Assembly (NCBI RefSeq): GCF_009792235.1
Contig: NZ_CP046973.1
Coordinates: forward strand, 124,001 to 188,000
DNA from: Microcystis aeruginosa FD4
GTDB taxonomy: Bacteria; Cyanobacteriota; Cyanobacteriia; Cyanobacteriales; Microcystaceae
DNA length: 64,000 nucleotides
Direction of reading: 5' to 3'
Part shown: in pieces, positions 8,040 through 16,827 of the stretch
Layout: each line of letters starts with the position of its first letter
Numbering within the stretch: the stretch's first letter is position 1
The notes under the pieces: generated by a model
Database searches by the model: none
What the model saw: the letters and a program-made list of their open reading frames with translations, nothing else
What the model was told of the DNA's origin: nothing
Made by a program: the position numbers and the translations under genes

Positions 8040-8349
8040 AAAAAAGGGTCCGTAGGCGCACGGATCTTCCATTGTGAATACAATATCATGTCAAGTCGCC
8101 TTTGTCAAGAGAAATTTTGACAAAATCCAGATTTAGTAAAACGTAGTTAGACAGCCAAAATTTCCGCTTTAACTTCAAGCTAACAATCCGTCCTAACGCA
8201 GCACCATCGACTGTGATTGATGTAATCATCAGATGGACTATGATTAGGTATCTAGTTAAGACCATTGGAAAATAGGGTCTGTAGGCGCACGGATTTTCCA
8301 TTATGAATATAATATCATGTCAAGGGGCTTTTGTCAAGAGAAAATTTTT
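8040..8349. repeat. Pair of ~80-bp direct repeats
   Basis: 8040-8119 and 8268-8349 are diverged direct repeats. Both contain GTAGGCGCACGGAT, TTCCATT.TGAATA.AATATCATGTCAAG and TTTTGTCAAGAGAAA-type ends. Each includes a small hairpin (TCCGT...ACGGA). The 150 bases between hold no convincing gene; a 71-codon minus-strand frame across it spans the repeats and is not called. The rest of 7906-8365 is unassigned. Confidence 0.75.
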
Positions 8350-8365
8350 CTGACCCGGAAGAAAT

Positions 8366-9331
8366 TCAACCTAGATAAAAACTGAGGATCAGAGCCACTA
8401 AAAAAGTCATTAACAGGCATAAAATTCCGAAATAAAGGACGATTTTAGGACGGAAAGCTGATAGGAGAAGGATAAAAGCTTTAATATCAATGAGGGAAGC
8501 GACCAGTAAAAAAGCTAGAGTGGAACCCACGGACAGATTAGTAATTAAAGAACCGGGGACAAAAGTGCTAAGACTAGCATTAACAGCGAGGGTGAAACCA
8601 AAGAACAACTGGACGAGAATTTGAGTAACGGGAGTATTCCCCCAGGCAATTAATTGACTCTGAGGTAATAATAGCTGAAAGACACTAGCGATCGCACAAC
8701 CAATAATTAATAATCCCCCTAATTCCAGCGCTTCATCGATAAAGTTATCGAGAAATAACTGCACAGAAATTGGCCAAGCTTGCCTATCTCTAGTTTTATA
8801 CTCATAAACAAGACTGCCGACTCTTTGTAGGGGTTGACTGGCTGCTTCCTCCAGTAAAAAACTACCGGAAAGAACTAAACTCGATTCTAGGGGAATTTCG
8901 CTATCGGTGTGGGGTTTTTCCCGATAGAAACTAAAGAGAGTACCGATAACAATTGCCATTAACCAGACCGAAAGCGATCGATAGAAGAAAATACTAGAAT
9001 AGCTGAAAGTCTGCCAAGTTAGCCAAAGAGTGACGATATTGAGGGTAGGTGCAGCGGTAAGAAAGCTAAAGACCACCCCTGGGGGTACTCCCTCTAATAA
9101 GAATCTTCTAGCGACGGGAATCGTGCCGTATTGTCCGACGGGTAGGATTAATCCGATGGCACTGCCAACGATCGCTCCTAAGACTCGATTACGGGGAAAT
9201 ATCGCCGCTAATCGCTGTTTATTGACGAAAACCAGCAAAAAACTGGAAACGGCTGTCCCCAAAAGTAAAAAGGGAAGCGAGGTCAAGACTAAACTAAGAA
9301 AAAAAGTAACAGCGATAGAAATTTGATTCAT
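8366..9331 (-). CDS. Predicted permease, ArsP/YraQ (DUF318) family
   Basis: A 321-residue polytopic membrane protein with about eight hydrophobic helices. Two homologous halves carry the motifs PVGQYGTIPVARRFLLEGVPPGVVFSFL (cut here for length at its ends) and a later STFVPGSLI segment, typical of the UPF0718/ArsP permease family. The first motif has Gly-Gln where many members have a Cys. Some family members export organoarsenicals, but the substrate here is unknown. It has its own start ATG at 9331 and no obvious operon partner. Confidence 0.82.
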   Translation of the reverse strand: MNQISIAVTFFLSLVLTSLPFLLLGTAVSSFLLVFVNKQRLAAIFPRNRVLGAIVGSAIGLILPVGQYGTIPVARRFLLEGVPPGVVFSFLTAAPTLNIVTLWLTWQTFSYSSIFFYRSLSVWLMAIVIGTLFSFYREKPHTDSEIPLESSLVLSGSFLLEEAASQPLQRVGSLVYEYKTRDRQAWPISVQLFLDNFIDEALELGGLLIIGCAIASVFQLLLPQSQLIAWGNTPVTQILVQLFFGFTLAVNASLSTFVPGSLITNLSVGSTLAFLLVASLIDIKAFILLLSAFRPKIVLYFGILCLLMTFLVALILSFYLG

Positions 9332-9437
9332 GAATAGGGTTCAAGATCGGAAGCTATCCTACAAAATAGCAGATAAGGTAAAAAGTAAAAAGAGCGGTTT
9401 TAGATGCAAGAATAGGTTAGTTTCTTGAAATCAAAAA

Positions 9438-10775
9438 TTAAAAAGAACGTAAAGCGATTAATTGTGCCTCAGCTTTATGAAGGGATTCTAGCCATTCTTT
9501 TTCGGGATCACTATCGGCAACTATTCCCGCTCCCACTTGTCCCCAAACGGTGTTTAAATTCCCTTGAGCAGTCATTAATAGGGTACGGATGAGAATATTC
9601 AAATCTAAATGACCCCGTAGGTCAATATAGCCACAGGAACCATAGAATAAATTGCGTCGCATCGGTTCCAATTCTTCGATAATTTCTAGACAACGAACTT
9701 TCGGACAACCGGTAATTGTTCCCCCGGGGAAAAGAGCTTTAATTAAATCAATAGCATGATACTTTTTATCTAATTTTCCTTGAACATTACTGACCAAGTG
9801 CATAACGTGACTATAACGCTCGATCGTCAGTAATTCATCCACATCAACCGATCCCCATTCACAAACTCTACCCAGATCATTACGTTCTAGATCCACTAGC
9901 ATAATATGCTCGGCGCACTCTTTTTTATTAGTTAATAGTTCCTCGGCTAATTGTCGATCGAGTGCTTCGGTTTTACCCCGGGGACGGGTTCCAGCGATCG
10001 GTCTAGTGCTGGCTATTCCCCTTTCTAATTTTACCAATCTTTCGGGAGAACAACTAATCATTTCTCCCCAAGGGGTGCGCCAATAACTGGCAAAAGGAGA
10101 AGGGTTAATCTGTTGTAAACTGCGATAAATTTGCCATCCTTTTGCCCTAGTTGTGCTTTGAAATCTTAGGGATAAATTTGCTTGAAAAATATCGCCTTTT
10201 CTGATATAATCTAGAGCTTTTTTAACAGCTTTTTCGTAGTCGAGTTGAGAAGTATAAAAGATTAAGGGAGAGGGATGGGGATCGATCAACTCAAAATCGT
10301 GGTTAGTGGTTAAAGATTGTTCGTATTTATCTAAATCTTCGGGTTTAGTGGCAGCTAACCAGAGAATTTGTGCTTGGTGATCGAGAATGGCAAAACTATC
10401 CGGTTCATACCAATAAGCGACGGGAAAAGGGAGAGTATCAGCTTTCCTGTCGGGTAATTTTTCTATCTCCCAAGCTAAATCATAGCCTAACCACCCCAAC
10501 CAACCGCCATGGAAGGGAAGATGATCGGGAAGAACATCGGATCGGGTTTGGAGGAGTAAACTGCTTAAAAAGGGCAAAATTTCCCCCAGTGCGGGGGTCC
10601 AAAGCTGACGCGGGGAACCAGCACAAAGAGAGTAACGGGAGAGGGAATTACCCGGATAGGGACTTTCTAGTAAAGTAGCGATCGCATCTTGGCAGAATAA
10701 ACAGGCAAAAACCTCGGAACCAGTGCGCTGATGCAGAGGAAGCGATCGCCAATGCCATGCTAAAGGTTTTTGCAT
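9438..10775 (-). CDS. Chorismate-utilising enzyme, PabB/TrpE family (component I)
   Basis: A 445-residue chorismate-binding enzyme. It makes 4-amino-4-deoxychorismate (folate) or anthranilate (tryptophan) with a glutaminase partner that is not encoded nearby. Visible blocks are FQANLSLRF, SCSPERLV, PIAGTRPRGKT, EHIMLVDLERNDLGRV, SHVMHLVSNV, GGTITGCPK and GQVGAGIVADSDPE.EW. The length and GGTITGCPK favour PabB. The PIAGT motif, which lacks the Lys of classical PabB PIKGT, is TrpE-like, so the product is not certain. Confidence 0.85.
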   Translation of the reverse strand: MQKPLAWHWRSLPLHQRTGSEVFACLFCQDAIATLLESPYPGNSLSRYSLCAGSPRQLWTPALGEILPFLSSLLLQTRSDVLPDHLPFHGGWLGWLGYDLAWEIEKLPDRKADTLPFPVAYWYEPDSFAILDHQAQILWLAATKPEDLDKYEQSLTTNHDFELIDPHPSPLIFYTSQLDYEKAVKKALDYIRKGDIFQANLSLRFQSTTRAKGWQIYRSLQQINPSPFASYWRTPWGEMISCSPERLVKLERGIASTRPIAGTRPRGKTEALDRQLAEELLTNKKECAEHIMLVDLERNDLGRVCEWGSVDVDELLTIERYSHVMHLVSNVQGKLDKKYHAIDLIKALFPGGTITGCPKVRCLEIIEELEPMRRNLFYGSCGYIDLRGHLDLNILIRTLLMTAQGNLNTVWGQVGAGIVADSDPEKEWLESLHKAEAQLIALRSF

Positions 10776-10904
10776 CTAAACTCGCGGGCCAAAATAGCTG
10801 GGAAATTGGGTATAACTGGGGTTTTGGTGTTAGTTGTGGGGGAGTTTATCTTTCCTATCTGCTAACACCTATTCTCTTAGTCCTAAATGTTTGCTGCCTA
10901 CTAA

Positions 10905-11282
10905 TTATCCCCGATAATCGAGGTCAATTTCTTTAGAACCACCGCGCTGTAATTGGCCTAATAATTCCCCTAACTGACTCCAAACCAAACCACCGATGAA
11001 GATAGTCATCGGGAGAGAGATAGCGTAGGCAACCCAACCATTGAGAATAAATATATCTAATCCCGAGGCCAGGAAAAGACAAATCCCGATACAAATCCCA
11101 ATAAAAGGAATTTGTAAGGAACTAGATTTTAAAAGATTTTGATCGTCTGAACCCTTATTTTTATACCAATTGTTAACCACTTGCTTGAGACTAGCTTCAA
11201 AAGCGGCCCCGCAGGTAATACCGATAAATAAACCAGCAAAAACTAGAAAATAGGGCGGTTGGGGCAGAAAATAATAATCCAT
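10905..11282 (-). CDS. Small membrane protein, unknown function
   Basis: A 125-residue protein with three or four hydrophobic stretches (FLVFAGLFIGITCGAAF, IPFIGICIGICLFLASGL, WVAYAISLPMTIFIGGLVW) and an acidic tail. It resembles cyanobacteria-specific conserved membrane proteins, but I recognise no named family. It lies 36 bases downstream of the ABC1 kinase gene on the same strand and may be co-transcribed. Confidence 0.7.
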   Translation of the reverse strand: MDYYFLPQPPYFLVFAGLFIGITCGAAFEASLKQVVNNWYKNKGSDDQNLLKSSSLQIPFIGICIGICLFLASGLDIFILNGWVAYAISLPMTIFIGGLVWSQLGELLGQLQRGGSKEIDLDYRG

Positions 11283-11318
11283 AGAAAAAGTGATTAACCG
11301 ATGATGACCTTAAACACT

Positions 11319-13037
11319 TTAACGCGAACTGGTTTCTCGCGGAAGGACAGCGGCCACACCTGGGGACGATAATTCCCGAAAAGCGCTCATGGCCACATCC
11401 AAGAGTCGCCGCGGTTGCAATTCTCCTTGAATTAAACCCCAGAGACGTTGCACTTCGGCCGTGTGGAGACGGTCATCTTCCGTTAAAGCTAATAGCAATT
11501 GACGACGCAGATAACGACCTTCTTCCGAGAGAAGAAAAGTGATGCCTAATTGCGCGGTGGGCAGTAAATCGAAGTTACTTTCCGAACGAGCCATTTTAAT
11601 CATGTTTTCTAGGCGTTGCCACTGGAATTTACCGTTTTTGAACAGGACATCCAGTAAACGCCGCCGCAGTTGGGGCGATTCCCCGGTCAGGAGACGTTTA
11701 GCGACGTAGGGATAGGCCACTTGGACGATTTTGAAGTTAGGATCGAGGGTAAGGGCCACCCCTTCTTGGGTGACGAGGGAACGAATAATCAGGGCGAATT
11801 TGGCGGGAATCCGGAAGGGATATTGGTACATCAATTCGGAGAAATCATCGGTAATGGTGCGGAAATTGAAGTCACCGACACTCTGACCGATGGCATTGCC
11901 TAAAACTCGTTCTAGGGCTGGAATAATTGGTTTTATATCCGTTTCTGGGGTTAAAAATCCCAGTTTGACAAAGTTGGCGGCCAGGTTTTCGTAGTCTTTG
12001 TTAATTAAATCGACGACGCAACCAGCGAGGGTTTCTTTAGTTTCCTCCTCTAACTGGTCCATCATGCCAAAATCGATATAGGCCATGCGACCATCAAAGG
12101 TGGCGAAAAGATTACCCGGATGGGGATCAGCGTGGAAAAAGCCGTGTTCGAGGAGTTGCTGTAATCCCGAGGTTACGCCGATTTTAACGATACTATTGGG
12201 GTCTAATCCCAAAGCTTTGATATTCTCGATATCGGTGAGTTTATAGCCATCAATCCATTCCAGGGTGAGGACGCGGCGACCACTATAACGCCAGTAGATA
12301 CTGGGAACTTTAACTTCGGGGTTATTTTGGAAGTTGGTGGCGAATTTTTCAGCGTTGCGACCTTCGTTTTGATAGTCGATTTCCTCAAAGAGTTTGGTGC
12401 CGAATTCATCGACAATCAGGGTGAGGTCGTGGCCGAGATTGAGGGGTAATAAACGACCGAATTTTTGGGCAGCCCAGCGCATTAGGTATAAATCGAGGCT
12501 TAAAAGCGCCCGCAGCCCCGGTCTTTGCACTTTAACGGCTACTTCTTCGCCGGTGGGTAGAATCGCTTTGTAAACCTGTCCTAAACTAGCGGCAGCCACG
12601 GGGGTGGGGGATATTTCTCGATAGGCTTTTTCTACAGGCATCCCCAATTCTGTCTCGATAAGGGCAAAAGCGATGTCGTTATCGAAGGGGGGAAGTTGGT
12701 CTTGTAGTTTAACTAATTCGTCTAAAAAGTCTTTGCGAACGAGGTCGGGACGGGTAGAGAGAGCTTGACCGACTTTGATGAAGGTGGGACCCAAACGGGT
12801 GAGAATTTGCCTAAGTTCGCTGGCACGCCTGTATTTATTGGCTTCTTCTTGCTTTGTCCATTTGTCCCAGAGGAGACTGAGGAGAAATAATCCTAAAGAC
12901 CAAGTAATCACGAAAGCGCGACCGAACAATTGCCAAGGTTTGTAACGGTATTGTTGAGCGATCGCTTCTGCACTGTAAGGAGTGAACTGTGTTTCTTCTC
13001 GTTTCCGGTCAGTTTGACTGTCTTGATGCCGACTCAC
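11319..13037 (-). CDS. ABC1/UbiB-family atypical kinase
   Basis: A 572-residue member of the ABC1K (AarF/UbiB) family, linked in cyanobacteria and plastids to quinone and lipid metabolism. The family's KxGQ motif appears as FIKVGQALSTRPDL. The Ala-rich loop is AAASLGQVYKA, the ATP lysine lies in EVAVKVQRPG, the catalytic loop is HADPHPGNLFA, and the metal-binding site is YIDFGMMD. The N-terminal region includes a hydrophobic segment (ITWSLGLFLLSLLW). The start is a GTG at 13037. The C-terminal ~150 residues are a cyanobacterial-type extension. Confidence 0.93.
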   Translation of the reverse strand: MSRHQDSQTDRKREETQFTPYSAEAIAQQYRYKPWQLFGRAFVITWSLGLFLLSLLWDKWTKQEEANKYRRASELRQILTRLGPTFIKVGQALSTRPDLVRKDFLDELVKLQDQLPPFDNDIAFALIETELGMPVEKAYREISPTPVAAASLGQVYKAILPTGEEVAVKVQRPGLRALLSLDLYLMRWAAQKFGRLLPLNLGHDLTLIVDEFGTKLFEEIDYQNEGRNAEKFATNFQNNPEVKVPSIYWRYSGRRVLTLEWIDGYKLTDIENIKALGLDPNSIVKIGVTSGLQQLLEHGFFHADPHPGNLFATFDGRMAYIDFGMMDQLEEETKETLAGCVVDLINKDYENLAANFVKLGFLTPETDIKPIIPALERVLGNAIGQSVGDFNFRTITDDFSELMYQYPFRIPAKFALIIRSLVTQEGVALTLDPNFKIVQVAYPYVAKRLLTGESPQLRRRLLDVLFKNGKFQWQRLENMIKMARSESNFDLLPTAQLGITFLLSEEGRYLRRQLLLALTEDDRLHTAEVQRLWGLIQGELQPRRLLDVAMSAFRELSSPGVAAVLPRETSSR

Positions 13038-13183
13038 TAGCTAATCTCTATATATCTTACGCCACTTAATATTGTAGCTAAGTTCTTGACATCAGTATAC
13101 AAAACTACACATTATTTAATGATTGTTATAATTCCCTGAGAAATCATAAGTATTTATGGCCGGACTGCCGGGGAAATTCTCGG

Positions 13184-13922
13184 CTAGTGGATGTCCTCAA
13201 GTACCTGATGGATATTTTCAACAAGCTGTTCTATAAAGTTAACGGCATCATTAACGAGATTTTCATCGATATTCCAGCGACTGCCAATGCCATAACTCGG
13301 GTCTATATCAGCTTCGTGGGCGATTTTGTTCCTTCGATCAACAATTGCGCTAAGTTGGCTTTTAATATCTTTAGCTGGTTTATTTAGTTTGCTGGCCACT
13401 TCTTCCCACAATTTCTTGGCTGAAATTAGTCTAATGGCCTCCGCTATTTTGTCCGGTTGTTGAAAGCTTTTATAGCTGAGGTTTTCTCTAATTTCAGCCT
13501 AAGAGCCAATAATTACTATTAAGTTTGTTAGTGAGAAGATTTTCAATCATTGGTAGTACCTCGGAAATTGAGCGAGATTCTTGATCAAAAAAAGAACCGT
13601 AGTTTTGTTGAATTTCGGTCTCTAACCAAGAGCCAATACTAATAGCTATCAATCGTTCTTGTCTTGCGCCATCTAAGGATACTTGAAAACGAGAAAAGGC
13701 AGAGGGTTCTGAACGTTGGCCTCGATAAATTTCCAGCATTCCTAGAGTAACCACTTCGTGAATATAATAATCTAAAGCGCTGACAGTCAGGACTAAAGCG
13801 GCTCTGAGGATATCCGATAGATCTGGGGCGGGAGTAGTCTGAGATTTGAGAGAATTGTGGATAGCGATTAAGTCACGAACGCGAGCAATGCTAAGGCGAA
13901 ATTGTTCAATTGCTAACTGCAT
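13184..13922 (-). pseudogene. HEPN-domain protein (RiboL-PSP/MAE_28990-like), frameshifted
   Basis: Two frames together form one protein of about 245 residues. The first (from ATG 13922, MQLAIEQFRLSIARVRDLI...) ends at TGA 13494-13496. The second picks up at about 13498 (AEIRENLSYKSFQQPDKIAEA...) and reaches 13184. The C-terminal half contains VDRRNKIAHEAD, the RNxxxH motif of HEPN ribonucleases; the N-terminal half resembles RiboL-PSP-HEPN-type helices (VSALDYYIHEVV). The start overlaps the end of the parA-like gene by 17 bases, implying translational coupling. A single-base indel near 13500 separates the catalytic motif from the start, so this allele is probably inactive, unless the shift is programmed or an assembly error. 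Confidence 0.75.
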
Positions 13923-14979
13923 AAATCTCGGAGGTAAGACCGATAACTTTGTCTGCCAATTCAGCAAAAATCTTCTTAAAGTCTTCTTGTTTTTCTTGAG
14001 CTTTATCCAATACTTTACCTTGCCATTTAGCCGAGCGCAATTGTTCATCAGTTAACGCAAAAACAGGCCGTTGATGTTCTTGGGATAAAGCAATAAGACT
14101 ATTAAAATTAGGGATTTTTACTAGAGTACAGCAGTCTGGTACACCATTCTCATTGTACATCGAATCAGGTAACATCATGGCATTTTTTTTTAGGGCTGGA
14201 ATCATTTTATCGCTGATATTTTCCTCGATTGTGTTAATCCATTTTTGAAAAGCTTTTGTTTCTTGACCACTTCTAATTCGATAGTTCTGAACAATAGTTC
14301 CCAAAAAATGTAGGTTAACTTCGGGGAAGGGATAGTTGGCTGTTTTGAGAATTGGTAAAGCACTAGCTGCCTTGGCCCATTGATACCACTTAGGCAAGAT
14401 TTTAGTTAGAGAATCGATAGCCATAACTGAGAAAAAATCCGCTGCGGTTGGCACAATAAAAAAGTTACTGGTCATCAGTATATTTTGATTGATTGACCCC
14501 AAACTGGGACTCATATCGATTAAAATATAGTCAGCTTGGAATTTTTCGGCAGTTTTGTCTAATAAATATGTAATCGCACCGGGGACATTTTTTAAAGCTT
14601 GAATTGACCCACTAAGTTCTTGAGCAATACCTAGGGTAACTTCATATTCAGCTAACCCCACATGACCGGGCAGTAAAAATAAATCATCACGACCATAAAT
14701 AGGAACACAGTCCACAGCTTCGATTAATCTCGGTTGAGATTCAAAAGCGGGTGCTAAAGCTGTTTTAATATTAGAGTAAGTATTGTAGATAGCCTGTAGT
14801 CTTTCTTCTGTATCTTCACTTTCTTTAGCCAAAGCCATACCAGTTAAGTTACATTGGGGATCAGTATCGACAATAATTACTCTTTTGCCCTTGTCAGCAA
14901 GCATCCAACCAAGGTTAAAAGTGGTTGTAGTTTTGCTCACTCCACCTTTATGATTAAACAAAGCTATTTTTTGCACCAT
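13906..14979 (-). CDS. ParA-family ATPase paired with a HEPN protein
   Basis: A 357-residue ParA/MinD-like ATPase. The deviant Walker A is KGGVSKTTTTFN, followed by IIVDTDPQCNLTG (A') and YILIDMSPSLGSINQNIL (Walker B region). There is no ParB gene beside it. Instead its 3' end overlaps the ATG of a HEPN-domain gene, giving a two-gene unit. Chromosomal ParA homologues coupled to HEPN proteins look more like toxin or conflict modules than partition loci; this is an inference. It is bounded by the ABC1 kinase and a Uma2 gene. Confidence 0.85.
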   Translation of the reverse strand: MVQKIALFNHKGGVSKTTTTFNLGWMLADKGKRVIIVDTDPQCNLTGMALAKESEDTEERLQAIYNTYSNIKTALAPAFESQPRLIEAVDCVPIYGRDDLFLLPGHVGLAEYEVTLGIAQELSGSIQALKNVPGAITYLLDKTAEKFQADYILIDMSPSLGSINQNILMTSNFFIVPTAADFFSVMAIDSLTKILPKWYQWAKAASALPILKTANYPFPEVNLHFLGTIVQNYRIRSGQETKAFQKWINTIEENISDKMIPALKKNAMMLPDSMYNENGVPDCCTLVKIPNFNSLIALSQEHQRPVFALTDEQLRSAKWQGKVLDKAQEKQEDFKKIFAELADKVIGLTSEIYAVSN

Positions 14980-15150
14980 GGCATTAATTATATTTGAAGA
15001 TTGTTGCCCTTGGTCATTATTGTAACATCAGTGTGGAGATTTTGCCATGATTTCTAGGCTAGAATCAGAGTTTCGGATTACTCGTTTTAATGCCTAGCAA
15101 TTAAAGAAAAATTGCGTCATGGTTTCCACCCTAACCCCCCCACTGGATAT

Positions 15151-15876
15151 TTAAGCAATTTCATCGGGATTAATGCCCAATTCTCGCAGCTTTTGGGCTA
15201 ATTTTTCCGCCCGTTGTTGTTCTCTTTCTTTGGCTAATCTTTCCTGTTCTTTGGCTAATCTTTCCCGTTCTTTGGCTAATCTTTCCTGTCGGGCCGACTC
15301 TTGAGGGGTGGGAACCAATTCACCCGATGCGGTGAAATAGCGCAATTTATTGGCAAAAATCCCTAAATATAATCCTAGTTGCTTACTCCATAAATAACCG
15401 TTTTCATTGGGGGTAATCGGTTGGTATTGTCCCTCGATTAAAGTGAATCCTTGCCATTCTAAAGTATTGGGATCAAACCAAAAATATTCAGGAGTCCGGA
15501 AAGTATGCTGATATAGTTCCTTTTTGGCTTTTCTGTCCACATTAGCGGTGGAATCGGAGAGAATTTCGATGATTACATTGGGATATTTACCCCCTTCTCC
15601 CCAGACAACCCAACTTTTTCTGGGACGTTTCTCTGTATCTAAAACCACGAAAAAATCTGGCCCACAAAAATCTCGCTGTTTCAGTTGTCTTTCGTTATAA
15701 TATATGGTCAAATTGCCCGAGGCATAGTAATCGTTTCTATCTTGCCAGAGCCAATCAAGACAAGATAATAATAAAATAATTTGTTGTAAATGCAGATCAC
15801 TTTCCACGGGTGGTTCATCACTCCATAAATCGGTGGGAGGACAGACAATATCGGTAGCAATATCTAGGGTTGTCAT
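15151..15876 (-). CDS. Uma2-family (DUF820) putative nuclease with coiled-coil tail
   Basis: A 241-residue protein of the very expanded cyanobacterial Uma2 family, which has a PD-(D/E)XK restriction-endonuclease fold. The core shows PDFFVVLDT...SWVVWGEGGKYPNVIIEILSDST (discontinuous) and YQHTFRTPEYFWFDP. The C-terminus is a repeated RLAKERE heptad run predicted to form a charged coiled coil, encoded by near-exact 21-bp repeats. Biological role unknown. Confidence 0.85.
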   Translation of the reverse strand: MTTLDIATDIVCPPTDLWSDEPPVESDLHLQQIILLLSCLDWLWQDRNDYYASGNLTIYYNERQLKQRDFCGPDFFVVLDTEKRPRKSWVVWGEGGKYPNVIIEILSDSTANVDRKAKKELYQHTFRTPEYFWFDPNTLEWQGFTLIEGQYQPITPNENGYLWSKQLGLYLGIFANKLRYFTASGELVPTPQESARQERLAKERERLAKEQERLAKEREQQRAEKLAQKLRELGINPDEIA

Positions 15877-16309
15877 CGTTTATAAACCCATTGAGTCAAT
15901 TTGGGGTGATTCTAGCAACAAGGCACAATCAATACAATTATATTATAACTTTTATCGTTTTGCTTGGCGGGAAACTTTCTGCTAAAATTAGGGGTTACTT
16001 TCGGTTTTATCACTCAATCCCAGCTTTTGGGGGGTTCTACCCCCCAAACCCCGGAGCGCATTAGGTTAACTGTGAGATGCTTACACGCGATTGTTCATAT
16101 TTTTGTACCAATTTAAGAGTCCCTGATAATTGCTGATTGTCGATATTTCTGCAAATGTGGGATGCACTCCTTAATCTTCCGCTCGGTCTTAGGGAGATTT
16201 TTGTCAAGTCTGAACTCGAATTACTTAACAATTCGGTGAAGGTGAATCAACGAGAGCCGTTAATCTTTATTAAGGGGGGGGTTGCCCTCAATTTCCTTCC
16301 TTGAAGGAC
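15877..16309. other. Gene-free region
   Basis: 433 bases between two leftward genes. It has short homopolymer runs (GGGGGGTTCTACCCCCC forms a small hairpin at about 16029) and no recognisable gene, RNA or full repeat. Confidence 0.4.
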
Positions 16310-16549
16310 TTATAAAAACCAGAAGAAAGCAATTAAAATAACAGTGAGAGTGGCGGCAAAAATGAGAGCGTATTCAATTTTTTTATTGATAATACCAATA
16401 ACCATGACTAGGGTAATTGCCAGAATAAACACACCGATATAGACTAGATCTTGAGTACCTGAATTAACTAAATTATTATTTAAAGTCGGTGTGGGTGTGG
16501 GAGTTTGTAGAATTGTTGATAAGAGACTAATCGTGGAGGTAATGAACAT
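16310..16549 (-). CDS. Small two-helix membrane protein
   Basis: 79 residues: an N-terminal Thr/Pro-rich stretch, then two hydrophobic helices (VYIGVFILAITLVMVIGII and YALIFAATLTVILIAFFWF). Divergent from the glutaredoxin-like gene with only 8 bases between start codons. No family recognised. Confidence 0.6.
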   Translation of the reverse strand: MFITSTISLLSTILQTPTPTPTLNNNLVNSGTQDLVYIGVFILAITLVMVIGIINKKIEYALIFAATLTVILIAFFWFL

Positions 16550-16557
16550 AAATAGTT

Positions 16558-16824
16558 ATGACTACCATAGAACTAATTTTATACAGTAAACCGGACTGTC
16601 ATCTTTGCGAAGGGTTGCTAGAGAAACTAGAAAAAATCCGTCAACCGGAGTGGCAGTTAGAAATTAGGGACATTACCAGTCGAGAGGATTGGTTTAACGC
16701 TTATCAGTACGAAATCCCCGTCCTCTGTCAAAAACTGGCCACGGGGGAAAAAATCCTCCCTCGTCTTTCCCCCCGGGCAAATGCCGAACAATTAGCCCGT
16801 CTTTTAGTCAATAATTTAACCTAG
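16558..16824 (+). CDS. Glutaredoxin-family protein
   Basis: 88 residues with a thioredoxin fold: the active-site CHLC follows IELILYSKPD and a cis-Pro appears in YEIPVLC. It is of the short DUF836/glutaredoxin-like type found in many cyanobacteria and probably acts in thiol-disulfide exchange. It ends 3 bases before the convergent serine hydrolase gene. Confidence 0.85.
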   Translation: MTTIELILYSKPDCHLCEGLLEKLEKIRQPEWQLEIRDITSREDWFNAYQYEIPVLCQKLATGEKILPRLSPRANAEQLARLLVNNLT

Positions 16825-16827
16825 GGG

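Noticed and set aside
8086..8301. 71-codon minus-strand frame
   Set aside because: Spans the paired direct repeats and has no ribosome binding site or recognisable domain.
13906..14979. Plasmid or chromosome partition locus
   Set aside because: No ParB gene or repeated centromere-like sites; the partner is a HEPN protein.
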